Of a DNA stretch of 6,136 nt, positions 4,995 to 6,136 are shown piece after piece. Source of the DNA: Desulfovibrio sp. (GTDB lineage: Bacteria > Desulfobacterota > Desulfovibrionia > Desulfovibrionales > Desulfovibrionaceae); NCBI GenBank assembly GCA_014804905.1, contig JAAUYX010000019.1, positions 1 through 6,136 of the forward strand, given 5' to 3'. Below the pieces are notes generated by a model. That model searched no databases, was not told the DNA's origin, and saw only the letters and a list, made by a program, of their open reading frames with translations. How positions within the stretch are numbered: position 1 is the first letter of the stretch; every line of letters begins with the position of its first letter. Made by a program: the position numbers and the translations under genes.

Positions 4995-5111
4995 TCATTC
5001 CTGGAGAGCGCCGAAGGCGTCCGCGACATCGGGGTCAACGGAAACGGCAAGACCGTCTTCCGCCTGGAGGAAAACGTCTTTGGCGATGAACTGGAGAGAG
5101 TCTTTTTCCAC
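4995..5111 (-). CDS. Small ORF with strong ribosome binding site (38 aa, GTG start)
   Basis: This 38-residue frame starts at GTG (5111-5109), six bases after a perfect AGGAGG, and ends at TGA 4995. It is the first gene of the leftward block. The product begins MEKDSLQFIAKDVFLQAEDG, is acidic, and continues with LAVSVDPDVADAFGALQE. It has no membrane segment or obvious motif and probably folds as one or two short helices around a beta turn. Codon choice is GC-rich in third positions, like its neighbours, which supports real coding. A truncated relic of a longer protein is possible, though start and stop look natural. The function is unknown. Its place at the head of the ssb-initiator block, next to a candidate operator, would suit a small regulator. 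Confidence 0.6.
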   Translation of the reverse strand: MEKDSLQFIAKDVFLQAEDGLAVSVDPDVADAFGALQE

Positions 5112-5134
5112 GGTAAGCCTCCTGTTTTTAGGGG

Positions 5135-5188
5135 TATTCCCCCCTTACGCTCCTTGGCGTACCATTCCCCTGTCAAACACGGGGAATA
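5135..5188 (-). promoter_or_regulatory. Candidate operator/promoter of the leftward operon
   Basis: Upstream of the 38-residue gene, ATTCCCC occurs at 5136-5142 and 5164-5170 and its inverse GGGGAAT at 5181-5187. The last two copies flank TTGACA (minus strand, 5176-5171), a perfect -35 box. A -10 box at the right distance (near 5148-5153) is poor (GGAGCG), so the promoter would need help from an activator or is mis-assigned. The symmetry around the -35 suggests a repressor or activator site. No clear alternative promoter was found for the block. Confidence 0.35.
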
Positions 5189-5234
5189 TCGCCTGGGCGA
5201 AGGATGCTATGCCGTCTGGGGAGGGGGTGACTAA

Positions 5235-5278
5235 CGAAAAAAGGTGCAGAATCTTGCGTAAGCAGAATTCTACACCTT
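5235..5278 (-). terminator. Rho-independent terminator of tRNA-Glu
   Basis: Ten bases after the end of the tRNA, the minus strand folds into a long hairpin: AAGGTG and AGAAT (5278-5267) pair with ATTCT and CACCTT (5252-5241), with one G-T type mismatch and a partly paired interior. A run of six Ts follows. It is a textbook terminator for the tRNA transcript and should keep it from reading into the leftward operon. Confidence 0.85.
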
Positions 5279-5287
5279 ACTTTCGTG

Positions 5288-5363
5288 TGGCGTCACCAAC
5301 GGGATTTGAACCCGTCTTAGCGGCTTGAGAGGCCGCCGTCCTAACCGGATAGACGATGGTGAC
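5288..5363 (-). tRNA. tRNA-Glu (anticodon CUC)
   Basis: The 76-base sequence folds as a complete tRNA. The acceptor stem is GTCACCA (5363-5357) with TGGTGAC (5298-5292), G is the discriminator, and CCA is encoded at 5290-5288. The anticodon arm is GCGGC-CTCTCAA-GCCGC with anticodon CTC, which reads GAG. The T arm contains GGTTCAAATCC. The D-arm sequence CGTCTATCCGGTTAGGAC is typical of bacterial tRNA-Glu. Its 3' end points to the plasmid-type block on the left, the orientation expected if that block had integrated at this gene, but no duplicated tRNA end is present in the window. Confidence 0.95.
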
Positions 5364-5372
5364 AGCGGAATC

Positions 5373-5401
5373 TTTCTACGTTCTTAGGAAAGATTCGTCA
5401 A
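5373..5401 (-). promoter_or_regulatory. Promoter of tRNA-Glu
   Basis: On the minus strand, TTGACG (5401-5396) and TAGAAA (5378-5373) are 17 bases apart, placing the start point a few bases before the tRNA 5' end at 5363. A perfect 9-bp inverted repeat, GAATCTTTC (5368-5376) and GAAAGATTC (5388-5396), overlaps the -10 box and reaches the -35 box, so a protein site or a local DNA structure could affect expression. Confidence 0.55.
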
Positions 5402-5425
5402 GTGAAATTTTTGTGGGCGTGCAAT

Positions 5426-5462
5426 CTTGGGACAGGTCCCAAGGTAGCCCAAAATAATGGGC
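5426..5462. repeat. Two adjacent inverted repeats between the tRNA and the DUF4198 gene
   Basis: CTTGGGAC/GTCCCAAG (5426-5433 and 5436-5443, 2-base centre) is a perfect inverted repeat. It is followed by GCCC/GGGC (5447-5450 and 5459-5462) around an AT-rich loop. Neither is followed by a T-run on the strand of the DUF4198 gene, so they are poor terminators. The first could be a protein site. The 163 bases from 5364 to 5526 otherwise hold only the tRNA promoter. Confidence 0.4.
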
Positions 5463-5526
5463 ATTCATTTGGTCATATCATATCGCGATGGTGGGAGTCC
5501 CTGTCATAGAGTGATGGTGGCACACC

Positions 5527-6136
5527 TCAGCGTTTGCGGGCCTCGTTCTCCCGTGGCGCTGGCGAGCCTTCCACAAAAAGCCAGAACAAGGCCGCGCGTT
5601 CGACTGGCTTGAGTTCTCCGTCGGGGCCCTTGAGGGGGGCGCCGGGCGTCAGCGCTTCACAGCACCACCAGCCTGGTTGCGCGAGCACAAAGGCGAACTC
5701 CCCGGCGGCATTGCTTATGGCCGCCGCATCTTCATGCCAGGGGCCTTTCGGGCTTGTGTCGTCTGCATTGATGCGCACCATCCGCACGGGCGCATCCGCC
5801 AGGGGCTTGCCGTCAAGCAGCACGCGCCCGGAAAAAAGTGCAGGCGCTTGCAGGCCAAAGGGCCGGACGAGCGGTACGATCTCAAAGCTCTGTCCCGCAG
5901 CCGCATTCCAGCCGCGCTCAACGCCATGCACGGGCAGCGTCACCTTGGCCTGATGCCGCAGGAAGGTCTGGCGCTCCTCGTCCCACCAGGGGCGCCCCTC
6001 CATGATGAACTGGTAGAGGCCCGGCTTGTCCAGGGCCACGTTGGCGCCCCACGCCTTTTGGTCGAGATAGCGGATTTCCTCAACGTCGCCGAGCAGGTCA
6101 CGCCGCTCCGGGACGGGGCCGCCTTCGGGCGCCGCC
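5527..6136 (-). CDS. DUF4198-family protein, probable periplasmic Ni/Co-uptake-associated protein (N-terminus outside window)
   Basis: The frame is open to the right edge and covers the last 202 residues of a longer protein. The segment PGLYQFIMEGRPWWDEERQTFLRH followed by GWNAAAGQSFEIVPLVRPFGL, ALFSGRVLLDGKPLADAPVRM and a later GEFAFVLAQPGWW follows the pattern of DUF4198 (PF10670): a beta-sandwich of the Ig/carboxypeptidase-regulatory type with aromatic residues near the middle. Members are usually exported and often sit beside CbiM/NikM-type nickel or cobalt transporters, so a role in metal uptake is plausible. The signal peptide and any metal-binding N-terminal histidines would lie outside the window. 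A GTG at 6039 is an internal valine (NVALDKPG), not the start. The C-terminus ends in a charged ENEARKR tail. It is probably a chromosomal gene flanking the mobile block. Confidence 0.75.
   Translation of the reverse strand, partial: AAPEGGPVPERRDLLGDVEEIRYLDQKAWGANVALDKPGLYQFIMEGRPWWDEERQTFLRHQAKVTLPVHGVERGWNAAAGQSFEIVPLVRPFGLQAPALFSGRVLLDGKPLADAPVRMVRINADDTSPKGPWHEDAAAISNAAGEFAFVLAQPGWWCCEALTPGAPLKGPDGELKPVERAALFWLFVEGSPAPRENEARKR

Noticed and set aside
4930..5328. Plus-strand frame ending in SPTGFEPVLAA
   Set aside because: The GFEPV ending is the well-known artificial translation of a tRNA gene (here tRNA-Glu). The rest overlaps the minus-strand 38-residue gene and its promoter region.

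Overview
The window carries one compact, leftward-transcribed (minus-strand) block of plasmid-type genes, flanked on the right by what looks like chromosomal DNA and cut on the left by an insertion sequence. The conjugation genes resemble those of IncP plasmids (RP4/RK2), which points to a proteobacterial host. The base composition is moderately GC-rich. The DUF4198 gene at the right edge is of a type linked to nickel/cobalt uptake and would fit a sulfate reducer such as a Desulfovibrio relative, but that is only a weak guess.

Right flank (5288-6136): the C-terminal part of a DUF4198-family gene, then a tRNA-Glu(CUC) with its own promoter and a strong terminator. The 3' end of the tRNA faces the mobile block, the usual arrangement when an element has integrated at a tRNA gene. 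No integrase or att repeat is visible, so the integration is an inference.

Replication module (about 5190 down to 2902): a possible operator/promoter, a 38-residue ORF (GTG start), a 93-residue unknown protein, a short plasmid-type single-stranded DNA-binding protein, then a 391-residue replication-initiator-like protein. The pair ssb followed by an initiator gene recalls the RK2 ssb-trfA operon, but the initiator is not TrfA. It has an N-terminal winged helix, a repetitive linker and a C-terminal domain like that of phage replication proteins. Two features stand out. The 187 bp between ssb and the initiator gene contains a well-formed promoter, a short RNA and a terminator on the opposite strand, plus a possible 14-codon leader peptide and a hairpin over the initiator's ribosome binding site. 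Together these resemble antisense-RNA copy-number control. In addition, the DNA encoding the linker is an iteron-like repeat array next to an AT-rich stretch with tandem 8-mers, so the origin may lie inside the gene, as in phage lambda O.

Conjugation module (2915 down to 66): traK, traL, an unknown 82-residue gene, traM and trbB follow in tight succession, with overlaps or gaps of at most 9 bases. Replication and transfer genes may therefore share one transcript. An IS3-family element has inserted at the very end of trbB (junction at about 117). It replaces the last trbB codons with 16 IS-encoded residues and separates trbB from any downstream trb genes. No relaxase and no recognisable oriT lie in the window.
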